The notes: generated from the letters alone by a model not told the origin. A DNA stretch of 64,000 bases from WHSW01 sp033856255 (GCA_033856255.1 JAWVFH010000034.1:1-64000), one strand, 5' to 3'; numbered from the stretch's first letter, positions 48,215 to 58,181 are shown. Translations and numbers: made by a program.

Positions 48215-49656
48215 TCCTTCGCGTACTCCACGCGGATCTGGCGACCCTCGAGCTTGGTGCCGTCGAGGCGCTCGAGCGCGACCTTCGCGTGCTCGTCGGG
48301 CAGGTCGACGAACGAGAACCGCTCGAGCACACGGATATCGCCGATCTCCTCGGCCGGGATCACGGCGCCCTCGGTCAGCGCCCAGCGCAGGTTCTCCTCG
48401 CTGATCCCGCTGCGGGCGCCGCGGTTGACGAACAGCTTCACATGGCCGTTGTCCGGCTTGGCGGCCGGCTTGGAAGGCGTGCGCCGCGGCTTGTCCTCGG
48501 CGGAATGGTCGCGGCGACGCGGGCGCGGCGCGTGCTCGATCCGCTCCTCCGGCGGCTCCCACTCGCCGATCACGGTCTTCGCCTCGCGCTCGATCCGCGG
48601 GATCTCGTCGGCCTGCTTGTGGGTGACGAAGGTGATCGCCCGGCCGGTGCGGCCGACCCGGCCGGTGCGGCCGATCCGGTGCACGTAGATCTCTGTGTTG
48701 TTGGGCATGTCGTAATTGATCACGTGGGTCACGTGCTCGATGTCGAGTCCGCGCGCGGCGACGTCGGTGGCGACGAGCAGCGGCATCCCGCGCTCCTTGA
48801 ACTGGATCATCACCCCGTCGCGCTGGCCCTGGCTCAAGTCGCCGTGCAGCGCCTTCACCCGCAGCCCGCGGTCGGCGAGCTCGCGATCGAGCTTCGCGGC
48901 GCCGATCTTGGTCCGGCAGAAGATGATCGCCTGCTCGGGCTCCTCGGCCTTCAGCACTTCGACCAGGCGGTCGGTCTTCTCGCGCGGCTCGACCGCGACG
49001 TAGGCCTGCTCGATCGCGTCGACGGTGAGCTGCTTCGGGGTCACGCTGATCGTCACCGGCTCGTACATGTACTGCTCGGCGAGCCGCGCGACGGGCGCCG
49101 GGATCGTGGCCGAGAAGAGGCCGGTCTGGCGCCCCGAAGGGCACATGCGGAGGATCTTCTCGACGTCCTCGATGAAGCCGAGGTCGAGCATCTCGTCCGC
49201 CTCGTCGAGGACTACGTAGCGGGCCGAGGTGAGAACCAGCGAGCGGCGCGAGATCAGGTCCATCATCCGGCCGACCGTGGCGACGACGACGTGGGCGCCG
49301 CGGCGCAGCCGCGACTGCTGGGTGGCGATCGGGGCGCCCCCGAAGACGGCGACGACGTCGATGTCGAGGTGCTCGGCGTAGGCGCGCAGCGCCTGGGTCA
49401 CCTGGATGCAGAGCTCGCGGGTCGGCGTCAGCACGATCGCCTGGGTCTCCGGCGAGGACGGATCCAGGTACTGGAGCAGCGGCAGGCCGAAGGCGGCGGT
49501 CTTCCCGGTTCCGGTCTGCGCCTGGCCGATCACGTCGTGACCGGCGAGCAGCTCGGGGATCGCCTGCTCCTGGACCGCCGTCGGCTCGGTGTAGCCGAGC
49601 TCGTCCAGCGCGGTGAGAATTCCCTCGGAGAGCCCGAGTTCGCGGAAGGTCGCCAT
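48211..49656 (-). CDS. DEAD-box RNA helicase (DeaD/CsdA-like)
   Basis: A 481-residue helicase with all main motifs: a Q motif near the start (GLSEGILTALDELGYTEPTAVQ), AQTGTGKTAAFGLP, PTRELCIQ, VLDEADEML, SATIP, then ARGLDIEHVTHVINYDMP and HRIGRTGRVGRTGRA. A charged linker (about residues 370-400) leads to a DbpA/RRM-like RNA-binding domain ending GRQIRVEYAKD. It probably helps in ribosome assembly or mRNA decay at low temperature. TAGCTT lies 7 bases before its ATG on the minus strand and overlaps the stop of the quinone-reductase gene. Confidence 0.9.
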   Translation of the reverse strand: MATFRELGLSEGILTALDELGYTEPTAVQEQAIPELLAGHDVIGQAQTGTGKTAAFGLPLLQYLDPSSPETQAIVLTPTRELCIQVTQALRAYAEHLDIDVVAVFGGAPIATQQSRLRRGAHVVVATVGRMMDLISRRSLVLTSARYVVLDEADEMLDLGFIEDVEKILRMCPSGRQTGLFSATIPAPVARLAEQYMYEPVTISVTPKQLTVDAIEQAYVAVEPREKTDRLVEVLKAEEPEQAIIFCRTKIGAAKLDRELADRGLRVKALHGDLSQGQRDGVMIQFKERGMPLLVATDVAARGLDIEHVTHVINYDMPNNTEIYVHRIGRTGRVGRTGRAITFVTHKQADEIPRIEREAKTVIGEWEPPEERIEHAPRPRRRDHSAEDKPRRTPSKPAAKPDNGHVKLFVNRGARSGISEENLRWALTEGAVIPAEEIGDIRVLERFSFVDLPDEHAKVALERLDGTKLEGRQIRVEYAKD

Positions 49657-49669
49657 CAGAGAGAAGCTA
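49657..49669 (-). promoter_or_regulatory. -10 box TAGCTT for the helicase gene
   Basis: On the minus strand TAGCTT (49664-49669) ends 7 bases before ATG 49656; leaderless. Confidence 0.45.
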
Positions 49670-50614
49670 GCGGGCGGGATCGAGCAGCAGCTTGCCGGTC
49701 GTACGGCGGCCGGCCAGGTCTTCGTGCGCCCGCCGCGCTTCCGAGAGCGGGTAGACCTCGCCGACCACGGCCTCGAGCTCGCCCGCGGCGACGGCGTCGA
49801 ACAGGTCGGTCACGATCGCCGCGACCTCCTCGCGGTGGGGAAGCAGGTGGTAGATCCAGAAGCCGGTCACGGTTCGCGAGTGGCGCAGGAGATGTCCGGT
49901 CCGGACCTCGTTCTGCTCGCGGGAGGAGATCCCCACCACGACCATGCGGCCGAACGGCGCGAGGACGCGGAGCTCGGCGTCGAACGCCGGCCCGCCGCTC
50001 ATCTGCAACACAACGTCGACCTGGTCGCCACCGTTGGCCGCGAGGATCGCCGCGCCGAGATCATCGGCGCCCGGGTCGACGGCCGCGCCGGCGCCGAGCC
50101 GCAGCGTCAGCTCCCGCTTGTCCTCATCCGAGGCGAGCGCGATCACCCGGGCGCCGGCGCCCTTGGCGAGCTGCACCGCAACCGTTCCGGTGCCCCCGGC
50201 CGCCGACTCGACGACGACGGTCTCGCCGGGCTGCACGCGGCCGCACCGGTGGACGGCCACGTGTGCCGTGAGTCCCTGGAGGAGGACGGCGGCGGCCTGC
50301 TCGTCGGACACCGCGTCGGGCACGTCGACAAGCGCGTCCGCGGGCACGGCGACCCGCTCGGCATAGCCGCCGGTTCGCAGGATCGCCGCCACCCTGCGGC
50401 CGTCGGCGGTGCGGCCCGCGATCTCCGCGCCCGGCGTCAGCGGGAGCTCCTGCTCCGCGACGTATTCGTTGCGTGACGCGTGGAGGTCGGCGAAGTTCAC
50501 GCCCGCGCGGGCGACGTCGACGACCACCTCGCCGTCGCCGGGCTCCGGATCGGGGAGCTCGACCAGCCGCATCACCTCCGGCCCGCCGAACTCCTCGATC
50601 CGGATCGCCCTCAC
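49667..50614 (-). CDS. Zinc-independent quinone oxidoreductase (QOR-like MDR)
   Basis: A 315-residue medium-chain reductase. It has the GroES-like half (ARAGVNFADLHASRNEY and LTPGAEIAGR) and the NADPH-binding half (VVVESAAGGTGTVAVQLAKGAGARVIAL). It lacks the zinc-binding cysteine cluster of alcohol dehydrogenases, so a quinone or enone reductase is the better call. GTG 50614 overlaps the previous stop (GTGA), linking it to the coiled-coil gene upstream. The functional tie is unclear. Confidence 0.8.
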   Translation of the reverse strand: MRAIRIEEFGGPEVMRLVELPDPEPGDGEVVVDVARAGVNFADLHASRNEYVAEQELPLTPGAEIAGRTADGRRVAAILRTGGYAERVAVPADALVDVPDAVSDEQAAAVLLQGLTAHVAVHRCGRVQPGETVVVESAAGGTGTVAVQLAKGAGARVIALASDEDKRELTLRLGAGAAVDPGADDLGAAILAANGGDQVDVVLQMSGGPAFDAELRVLAPFGRMVVVGISSREQNEVRTGHLLRHSRTVTGFWIYHLLPHREEVAAIVTDLFDAVAAGELEAVVGEVYPLSEARRAHEDLAGRRTTGKLLLDPAR

Positions 50615-51522
50615 GGGCGCGGTGCGACCGTCAGCATCCGATCCGTGAACTCAGCGGGGTCCGGGGCGTTGCAGCCGCACGACGCGTAGCGCAGGTCGTA
50701 CGTGTGCAGGCCCGGGCTGGTGTGGAACAGCTCCGGCCCGGGCGCCGAGGTGCTGCCGCAGGGACCCAGCCCGGCGTTGCCGGGCGTGCTCACGGTGAAC
50801 GGAGGCGGCCCGATCCCAGCCGCCGAGAGCAACACGCCTGAGGGCGGGGAGACGCCGCCCGGGCCGCTGCAGAGGTCGTTGGGGTCCTGGTCGGGAACCT
50901 GGCCGCCGTCCTCGTACAGGGAGACCGCCCCGTCGACGGTCGTTATCTGCGCCCAGACCTCGATCAGGCCGGACTGCGGCACGTTCACGGTCACGCTCGG
51001 CCCACCGAGGTCGACGTACGTGTTCTCCTCGGTCGTTGTCACCGTCGGCGCATCGGTGTCGGTCTTGGCGCGCAGCGCGAGTAGCTCGGCGGCGTTCGCG
51101 TCCGCGCTCGCCTGCGCCTGGTCGGCGCTGTTCTGCGCCTGGTTGGCGCTCGACTGCGCCTGGTTGGCGCTGCCCTGGGCCGCATCGGCGGCGCTCTTCG
51201 CCTGGCCGGCGCTGCCCTGGGCCGCATCGGCGGCGCTCTTCGCCAGGTTGGCGCTGTTCTGCGCCGCGTCGGCGGCCGCCTGGGCGGTGCCGGCCAGCTG
51301 CTTCGCCGTGTCGGCGGTCGCCTGGGCGAGGTTGGCCGCGGTCAGCGCCTCGTTGGCGATCGCCTTCGCGCGCTTGGCGATCCGTTTCGCCGCCTTCGCA
51401 GTTCTCACCGGGAAGGTCGATTTGGCGACCAGGCTCTGCTTCTGGATCGATCCCAGCGTGGGTGTAATCGCGGCGAGCGCGAAGGTGAGCGCGAGGGCGG
51501 CGATCAAGTATCTGCGTTGCAT
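50611..51522 (-). CDS. Exported coiled-coil repeat protein
   Basis: A 303-residue protein with an N-terminal signal or anchor (MQRRYLIAALALTFALAAITP). From about residue 40 to 150 it has a long Ala/Gln-rich coiled coil with heptads such as AKSAADAAQGSAGQ and AQSSANQAQNSADQAQ, many of them nearly identical. The C-terminal 140 residues form a beta-rich head (VTVNVPQSGLIEVWAQI and FTVSTPGNAGLGPC) with several cysteines, like the globular ends of fibre-type proteins. It looks like a surface stalk-and-head protein. The minus-strand start is ATG 51522, with AAGGCAAGGA before it. Confidence 0.65.
   Translation of the reverse strand: MQRRYLIAALALTFALAAITPTLGSIQKQSLVAKSTFPVRTAKAAKRIAKRAKAIANEALTAANLAQATADTAKQLAGTAQAAADAAQNSANLAKSAADAAQGSAGQAKSAADAAQGSANQAQSSANQAQNSADQAQASADANAAELLALRAKTDTDAPTVTTTEENTYVDLGGPSVTVNVPQSGLIEVWAQITTVDGAVSLYEDGGQVPDQDPNDLCSGPGGVSPPSGVLLSAAGIGPPPFTVSTPGNAGLGPCGSTSAPGPELFHTSPGLHTYDLRYASCGCNAPDPAEFTDRMLTVAPRP
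51166..51244 (-). repeat. Exact 37-base repeats with a 42-base period
   Basis: 51166-51202 and 51208-51244 are identical. The 42-base period encodes 14 residues, two heptads of the coiled coil. Confidence 0.9.
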
Positions 51523-51558
51523 TCCTTGCCTTCCGAGTCGGGGTCGCACGGATTCCCC

Positions 51559-51573
51559 TAGTCTGGCGCACCC
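51559..51573 (+). promoter_or_regulatory. -10 box TAGTCT before the sugar kinase gene
   Basis: TAGTCT (51559-51564) ends 9 bases before GTG 51574. Confidence 0.5.
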
Positions 51574-52497
51574 GTGGGACTGACCGTCGTCGGCTCGATC
51601 GCGTTCGACAGCGTAAGCACCCCTTTCGGGGAGCGCGAGCGCATGCTCGGGGGCTCGGCGGTGCACTTCGCGCTCGCCGCCAGCTTCTTCACCGAGGTCC
51701 GCGTGGTCGGGCCCGTCGGCGACGATTTCGGCGACGGCGAGCTCGCCGTGCTCGCCGGGCGCAAGATCGACACCCAGGACATCGAGCGCGTGCCCGGCGG
51801 CAAGACGTTCTTCTGGCGCGGTCACTACGACCACGACATGAACGTCGCCCACACCGACGCCACGGAGCTCAACGTGTTCGCCGACTTCGAGCCGAAGCTC
51901 TCGGCCCAGTCGTGCGAGTCGCAGATGCTCTTCCTCGGCAACATCCAGCCCGATCTCCAGCGGCGCGTGCGCCGGCTGTCGTCGGCCAGCTTCGCGGCGC
52001 TCGACTCGATGAACCTCTGGATCGACACCGCCCGCGACTCGCTGCTGGCGGCGATCGCCGAGGTCGACTGCCTGCTGCTCAACGACGCCGAGCTGCGGAT
52101 GCTGACCGGCGAGGCGAACCTCGTCCACGCCGCCCGGGCGGCGATGGAGATCGGCCCGACCGTGATCGTCGCCAAGCGCGGCGAGTACGGCGCTGTGCTG
52201 TTCACCGAGGAGGGCTCATTCGCGATCCCCGGCCTGCCGCTCGAGGACGTGCGCGACCCGACCGGCGCGGGCGACAGCTTCGCCGGCGGCTTCCTCGGCT
52301 ACCTCGACGCCGTCCGGATCACCGGCGAGCACGACGACCGGGCGCTGCGCCAGGCGATGGCCTACGGGTCGGTGATGGCCTCCTTCAACGTCGAGGACTT
52401 CGGCACGACCCGCCTCGCCGGGCTCGCCCCGACCGAGATCGCCGAGCGGCTGGCCGAGTTCAAGCGGCTCACCCACTTCGAGGCCCAGGCGGCATGA
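51574..52497 (+). CDS. PfkB-family carbohydrate kinase
   Basis: A 307-residue kinase. It has the N-terminal GGSAVHFALAASFF glycines that close over the sugar, an internal AKRGEYGAVLF segment and the C-terminal signature DPTGAGDSFAGGFLG with the catalytic Asp. PfkB enzymes phosphorylate ribose, fructose, adenosine or similar. It begins at GTG 51574 and is followed by citrate synthase, 52 bases on. The sugar cannot be read from sequence. Confidence 0.85.
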   Translation: MGLTVVGSIAFDSVSTPFGERERMLGGSAVHFALAASFFTEVRVVGPVGDDFGDGELAVLAGRKIDTQDIERVPGGKTFFWRGHYDHDMNVAHTDATELNVFADFEPKLSAQSCESQMLFLGNIQPDLQRRVRRLSSASFAALDSMNLWIDTARDSLLAAIAEVDCLLLNDAELRMLTGEANLVHAARAAMEIGPTVIVAKRGEYGAVLFTEEGSFAIPGLPLEDVRDPTGAGDSFAGGFLGYLDAVRITGEHDDRALRQAMAYGSVMASFNVEDFGTTRLAGLAPTEIAERLAEFKRLTHFEAQAA

Positions 52498-52549
52498 AGC
52501 GCCCCCTCTGCGAGAATGAGGGTGAAACAGGATCGACCGAGGAGACGCG

Positions 52550-53953
<1,404 letters not shown>

Positions 53954-53959
53954 AAGCGC

Positions 53960-54301
53960 CTGGCCTACAAGCTGACGATCCGGCGCGGCTCGAACGTCGA
54001 GCGCGAGTCGTTCGACGACCTCGGCGAGGCGATCGAAGCGGCCGAGCGCCGGGCGCAGGTGGCGCGCCGCGACGGCGCCCTGCCGGCGCTCAACGCGCTG
54101 CGTGACTTCGAGCCGTCGGACCGCGTCTCCGCGCGCCTGGAGATCTCGAGCGGACGCTTCCTGCGCGGCCGCTCGGCCGGTGTCGACGTGATGGGTGACG
54201 GATCGATGGTCGCCTTCAGCGGCGGCGTCAGCCGGCAACCGCTCGAGACCCGCGGCCGCGAGACGGCGTTCGATGCGGTGAGGCGGGCGCTGGAGGCCTA
54301 A
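53960..54301 (+). CDS. Small protein with probable CTG start after citrate synthase
   Basis: A 113-residue protein. No ATG, GTG or TTG exists between the gltA stop and GTG 54059, but the coding pattern (LAYKLTIRRGSNVERESFDDLGEAI) is clear from CTG 53960, two codons after TAG 53951, in the same frame as gltA. It reads like a short two-strand plus helix protein that would normally begin MAYKL. Either CTG is the start, or ribosomes read through the gltA stop. GTG 54059 would give only 80 residues and remove a well-formed first strand. Function unknown. Confidence 0.5.
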   Translation: MAYKLTIRRGSNVERESFDDLGEAIEAAERRAQVARRDGALPALNALRDFEPSDRVSARLEISSGRFLRGRSAGVDVMGDGSMVAFSGGVSRQPLETRGRETAFDAVRRALEA

Positions 54302-54311
54302 TCTGGGGGCG
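54299..54311 (+). promoter_or_regulatory. -10 box TAATCT before the 54312 gene
   Basis: TAATCT (54299-54304) reuses the TAA stop of the previous gene and ends 7 bases before ATG 54312. Confidence 0.45.
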
Positions 54312-54638
54312 ATGGCCGAGGTGCAAGAGGAGGTCCCGAAGGGCAGCGAGGCGGTCGGCCGGCGGGTGCCGCTGCCGAGGGGCGCCAAGCCGCCGATCAC
54401 CGTCCACGTCAACGGCGTCGCCCAGAAGCAGGGCGTCGACTACGAGCTCCGCGACGGCGAGCTCGTCTTCAACCGCCAGATCGTCAAGGAGAAGGTGGGC
54501 ATGGGACGCTGGATGGCGATGTACCTGGGCCTGTTCGGGACCTACCGCAAGCACGACACGATCGACGTCGAGTACCGCCTCGACGGCGACGACCGCACCC
54601 ATCTGGCCTCCGACCTCGCGGTCCTGCCGGAGAGCTGA
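54312..54638 (+). CDS. Small hypothetical protein
   Basis: A 108-residue soluble protein, not recognised. It has a run of strands (ITVHVNGVAQKQGVDYELRDGELVF) then MGRWMAMYLGLFGTYRKHDTIDVEYRL, where a short hydrophobic segment may dock to a membrane or partner. It overlaps the GerW-like gene by one base (TGATG), so the two are translated together. Confidence 0.5.
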   Translation: MAEVQEEVPKGSEAVGRRVPLPRGAKPPITVHVNGVAQKQGVDYELRDGELVFNRQIVKEKVGMGRWMAMYLGLFGTYRKHDTIDVEYRLDGDDRTHLASDLAVLPES

Positions 54639-55015
54639 TGGCGAACGAGGAGGAGGTCCGAGGCGAGCTCGTCATGCGAGGCGGCGAGGACGGCCTCGTC
54701 GAGCGCTTGGCGAAGCGGACCGGGGCGAGCGCGAGGGCGTCGGCGGTGTTCGGTAAGCCGGTCAAGCGCGGCGAGGTGACGGTGATCCCCGTCGCCCGGG
54801 CAAGCTGGGCGTTCGGCGGCGGCAGCGGCGTCAGCCCCGAGGGCAGCGGCGGAGGAGGAGGCGGCGCCGGCCACGTCTCGCCGATCGGCTACATCGAGGT
54901 CCGCGACGGCGAGGCGGTGTTCAAGCCGATCCCGAATCGGCGAATGCTCGGGCTGGGCGTGGCCGCGCTCGGGATCGCCGCGGTCGCGGTCGCGCGCGCG
55001 ATCAGCCGCGGCTGA
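54638..55015 (+). CDS. GerW/YtfJ-like protein
   Basis: A 125-residue protein. GLVERLAKRTGASARASAVFGKPVKRGEVTVIPVARASWAFGGGSG matches the core of the GerW (YtfJ) family, and the Ser/Gly-rich loop with GGGGGGAG is typical. A C-terminal hydrophobic helix (GLGVAALGIAAVAVARAI) could anchor it. In Bacillus YtfJ is linked to spore formation; many non-sporulating bacteria have it too, and its role there is not known. Confidence 0.7.
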   Translation: MANEEEVRGELVMRGGEDGLVERLAKRTGASARASAVFGKPVKRGEVTVIPVARASWAFGGGSGVSPEGSGGGGGGAGHVSPIGYIEVRDGEAVFKPIPNRRMLGLGVAALGIAAVAVARAISRG

Positions 55016-55027
55016 GGAAGCGGTCGG

Positions 55028-56050
55028 TCAGGCGGGGACGGCGGCGGCCTCGCCGAGGCCGGTGAGCTCGGCGACGCGCTCGCGGTGCTGGCGCGCGGTG
55101 CCGAGCAGCTGGGCGCTGACCTTCGCGCGCTTGAGGAAGAAGTGGATGTCGTGCTCCCAGGTGAAGCCGATCCCGCCGAGCGTCTGGATCGCGTTGTGGG
55201 CAACGGAGGCGGCCGCGTCGGATGCGCGCGCCTTCGCCATCGACGCCGCGAGGGGCAGGCTCTCCGGCTGGGCGTCCGCGGCCCAGGCGGCGTAGTAGGT
55301 CAGCGAGCGCGCCTCCTCGACGTCCCAGAGCATGTCCGCCAGGCGGTGGGAGACCGCCTGGTAGGCGCCGATCGGGCGGTCGAACTGCTGGCGCTCCTTG
55401 GCGTACTCAACGGCCATGTCGAGCGCCCGCTGGGCGACGCCGACCAGCTCCGCCGCGAGCGCGACGACCGGGACGTCGTAGGCGGCCGCGACGTCGCCGG
55501 GCAACGGTTCGCCGCCGTCGGCTGAGGCACGGAAGTAGGCGCGGGTCGTGTCGATCAGGTCGAGGCGCTCCAGCGACGCGTCGCCGGCCTCAACCAGCCG
55601 GCCGCCGTCGGGCGGGGCGCTGAGGACGAGGATCGAAGCGCCGCTCGCGGCGCCGACGATCGGCTCCTCCTCCGCGGTGAACGCGGCCGCGCCACGCTGC
55701 TCGCCGGAGGCGATCCCGGGCAGCCAGCGGCTGCGCTGCTCATCGGAGCCGGCGGCCTCGATCACGGCCCCCGCGGCCGCGTTGGAGATCATCGGCGAGG
55801 GCGCGCAGGCGTAACCCAGCTCCTCCTGAACGATCACCAGCTCGACTGCCCCAAGTCCCTGGCCACCGTGCTCCTCGGCGATGGCGATCCCGGGCCATCC
55901 GAGGTCGCACATCTCCTTCCACAGGGCGTCGTCGTAGGGGCTGTCGGACTCGGCGAGCTCGCGCACCTTCTCCGGCTTGAAGCGGCTGGCAATGAACTCG
56001 TGCGCGGTCGATTTGATCTCGCGCTGCTCGTCGTTGAAGTCGAAATCCAC
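55028..56050 (-). CDS. Acyl-CoA dehydrogenase, small-type subunit
   Basis: A 340-residue protein (GTG start at 56048-56050 with GGGAAGG upstream). It is shorter than typical acyl-CoA dehydrogenases (about 380). The N-terminal helical domain and middle sheet are reduced (ALWKEMCDLGWPGIAIAEEHGGQG is present), and the C-terminus reads IQTLGGIGFTWEHDIHFFLKRAK, with no YEGT-type catalytic Glu loop. Paired with the next gene it fits the two-subunit dehydrogenases of Actinobacteria that act on steroid-ring or side-chain CoA esters, where one subunit lacks full FAD and catalytic elements. Confidence 0.78.
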   Translation of the reverse strand: MDFDFNDEQREIKSTAHEFIASRFKPEKVRELAESDSPYDDALWKEMCDLGWPGIAIAEEHGGQGLGAVELVIVQEELGYACAPSPMISNAAAGAVIEAAGSDEQRSRWLPGIASGEQRGAAAFTAEEEPIVGAASGASILVLSAPPDGGRLVEAGDASLERLDLIDTTRAYFRASADGGEPLPGDVAAAYDVPVVALAAELVGVAQRALDMAVEYAKERQQFDRPIGAYQAVSHRLADMLWDVEEARSLTYYAAWAADAQPESLPLAASMAKARASDAAASVAHNAIQTLGGIGFTWEHDIHFFLKRAKVSAQLLGTARQHRERVAELTGLGEAAAVPA

Positions 56051-56111
56051 TAAATACCTTCCCTTGCCAGGGGGGCAATGTTCGTTTCGCGCCTAAAGGC
56101 GCTCACTACCG

Positions 56112-57251
56112 TCATCTCAGCTTCGGGAGGCCGAGCACCCGCTCGGCGACGATGTTGCGGAGCACGTCGGAGGTGCCGCCCTCGATCGAGTTGGCGCGCG
56201 AGCGCAGGAAGCGGTAGGCCCAGAGGTTGTCCCTGGCCAGGGTCTCGGGGCCGCCGACCTCGAGCGCCAGCTCGGTCAGCGCCTGGTTGGTCGAGGACCA
56301 CTGCAGCTTCGCGATCGAGCCCTCGGGGCCCGGGATCCCGACCTTCATCGTCGCGGTCAGGGACCGCAGGGCGCCGAGTCGCAGGCCCTCGATCCCGATC
56401 TTCAGCCGCGCGATCTTGTCGCGGACGATGGGGTCGTCGGCCAGGCCCCGTTCGCGGGCCAGCTCGATCAGCTCGTCGAGCGAGTTCGAGAGCCCGAGCG
56501 CGGCCGAGGCGCCGAGCCCGGCGCGCTCGTTCATCAGCGTCGTGATCGCGACCATCCACCCGTTGCCGACCCCGCCGACGACGTTCTCGTCGGGGACGTA
56601 GGCGTTCTCGATGAACAGCTCGTTGAACTCCGACTCGCCGGTGATCTGGCGCAGCGGCCGGACCTCGACCTCGTCCTGCTCCATATCCATCAGGAAGTAG
56701 GTGAGCCCCTTGTGCTTGGGCACGTCGGGGTCGGTGCGGGCGACGAGCATGCACCACTTCGCCTCGTGGGCGAACGTGGTCCAGACCTTCTGGCCGGTGA
56801 TCCGGAAGCCGCCGTTGTCGGGCACGGCCTTCGTCTTCAGCGAGGCGAGGTCGGAGCCGGACTCGGGCTCGGAGAAGCCCTGGCACCAGATCTCCTCGGC
56901 GGAGAGGATCGGCTCCAGGAAGCGCTCCTTCTGTTCCTCAGTGCCGTGCGCGATCACGACCGGGCCGCCCATCACCAGGCCGAGCACGTTCGCCGGTCGC
57001 GGAGCCTTCGCTCGCGCCAGCTCCTCGCCGAAGATCGAGGCCTCGATCAGAGTCGCGCCGCGGCCGCCGTACTCCTTCGGCCAGGAGACGCCCGCCCAGC
57101 CGGCCGAGTGCAGAGTGCGCTGCCACTCGCGCTCGAACTCGTACTGGGCCTGGTCGCCGCCCCGCGGCGCCGCGCCAGGGTGGTTGTCCTCCAGCCAGGC
57201 GCGAAACTCGTCGCGGAAGGCCTCCTCTTCCGAGGTCAGCGTCAGATCCAT
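56112..57251 (-). CDS. Acyl-CoA dehydrogenase, catalytic subunit
   Basis: A 379-residue enzyme of the expected length. FAD and substrate motifs are visible: QGFSEPESGSDLASLKTKAVP and ITGQKVWTTFAHEA. The C-terminal loop reads ANSIEGGTSDVLRNIVAERVLGLP; its IEGGT segment carries the glutamate that aligns with the base of YEGT enzymes. It precedes the small-type subunit gene by 61 bases, consistent with a heteromeric dehydrogenase. TAGATT lies 8 bases before its ATG on the minus strand. Confidence 0.85.
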   Translation of the reverse strand: MDLTLTSEEEAFRDEFRAWLEDNHPGAAPRGGDQAQYEFEREWQRTLHSAGWAGVSWPKEYGGRGATLIEASIFGEELARAKAPRPANVLGLVMGGPVVIAHGTEEQKERFLEPILSAEEIWCQGFSEPESGSDLASLKTKAVPDNGGFRITGQKVWTTFAHEAKWCMLVARTDPDVPKHKGLTYFLMDMEQDEVEVRPLRQITGESEFNELFIENAYVPDENVVGGVGNGWMVAITTLMNERAGLGASAALGLSNSLDELIELARERGLADDPIVRDKIARLKIGIEGLRLGALRSLTATMKVGIPGPEGSIAKLQWSSTNQALTELALEVGGPETLARDNLWAYRFLRSRANSIEGGTSDVLRNIVAERVLGLPKLR

Positions 57252-57265
57252 CGAGGCGGAATCTA
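57252..57265 (-). promoter_or_regulatory. -10 box TAGATT for the dehydrogenase gene
   Basis: On the minus strand TAGATT (57260-57265) ends 8 bases before ATG 57251 and overlaps the stop codon of the UbiA gene. Confidence 0.5.
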
Positions 57266-58129
57266 GTCGAACAGGTAGAGCATCGCCAGCGCGGTGCCGA
57301 CCCAGGTGACGCCGGCGAAGATCATCCCCGGATCCTCGGTCAGGATCGCGGCGGTCGAGCGGGTGTCGCGGCGGTCGTAGATCAGGTACAGGTAGCGGAA
57401 GATCCCGTAGAGGACCGAGGGCGCGGTCGCCAGCATCTTCGAGCCGATCCGTGGCGAGTCGACCGTGTAGATCACGTAGGAGAGGATCGCCGAGGCGGTC
57501 ACCATCGCGATCATCTGGTCGAGGAACGGCAGCGAGTAGTGCTCGAGCACGGGCCGGGTGCCGACCTCGGCCGCCTCCTGCTCCTCGAGCATCGCCTCCT
57601 GGCGGCGCTTGGTGAAGCCCAAGAACAGCGCCAAGAAGCCGGTGCAGACGAGCAGGAACTCGGAGGCGTGGGCGCCGACGGCGACAGCGCCGGCGACGAC
57701 GCGGAGGATGAACAGCGAGGCGATCGTCATCACGTCGATGATCACCAGGCGCTTGAGCCCGAGCGAGTAGGCGGTCGTGATCACCCCGTAGACGGCGACG
57801 AGGCCGGCGACCTCCGGCTCGACCAGGAAGCCGAGCGCGATGCCGAGCAGAGCGAGGGCGACGGCGAGCCCCACCGCGGTTCCCGGCGCGACCAGGCCGC
57901 TGGCGATCGGCCGATCGCGCTTCTCCGGGTGGAGGCGATCGTGCTCGCGGTCACGGAGGTCGTTGAACAGATAGCCGGCGCTCGAGATCGCGCAGAAGGC
58001 GACGAAGGTGATGCCGGCATCGACGACGGCGTGGCCGGCGTCGAGGCGCCCCGAGAAGAGGACGCCCGCGAAGACGAGCAGGTTCTTGATCCATTCCTGC
58101 GGGCGCAGGGCCCGGACGAGCGGCGGCAT
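57263..58129 (-). CDS. UbiA-family prenyltransferase (DPPR synthase-like)
   Basis: A 288-residue membrane protein with about eight helices. The first Asp-rich motif is NDLRDREHDRLHPEKRDRPIASG (N-D-x2-D-x3-D-x2-H-P-x-K), the form found in decaprenyl-phosphate phosphoribosyltransferases such as Rv3806c; the second Asp-rich region is in VIYTVDSPR and downstream. It would transfer phosphoribose to polyprenyl phosphate, the first step to an arabinose-type lipid donor. Other prenyl acceptors are possible. The start has TAACCT 9 bases upstream. Confidence 0.82.
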   Translation of the reverse strand: MPPLVRALRPQEWIKNLLVFAGVLFSGRLDAGHAVVDAGITFVAFCAISSAGYLFNDLRDREHDRLHPEKRDRPIASGLVAPGTAVGLAVALALLGIALGFLVEPEVAGLVAVYGVITTAYSLGLKRLVIIDVMTIASLFILRVVAGAVAVGAHASEFLLVCTGFLALFLGFTKRRQEAMLEEQEAAEVGTRPVLEHYSLPFLDQMIAMVTASAILSYVIYTVDSPRIGSKMLATAPSVLYGIFRYLYLIYDRRDTRSTAAILTEDPGMIFAGVTWVGTALAMLYLFD

Positions 58130-58144
58130 GACCGGGGAAGGTTA
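58130..58144 (-). promoter_or_regulatory. -10 box TAACCT for the UbiA gene
   Basis: On the minus strand TAACCT (58139-58144) ends 9 bases before ATG 58129. Confidence 0.5.
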
Positions 58145-58153
58145 GGCGCGGGC

Positions 58154-58181
58154 TTGCGATCAAGGCGATTGCGTCTAGGAT
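58154..58181 (+). promoter_or_regulatory. Promoter of the subtilisin gene
   Basis: TTGCGA (58154-58159) and TAGGAT (58176-58181) are spaced 16 bases, a housekeeping sigma layout. The start codon is 48 bases further on with AAGGAGG, so this mRNA has a leader, unlike many neighbours. Confidence 0.5.

Noticed and set aside
51121..51260. Short direct repeats that could be read as a CRISPR-like array
   Set aside because: The period is 42 bases without variable spacers and it encodes in-frame heptads of a coiled coil.
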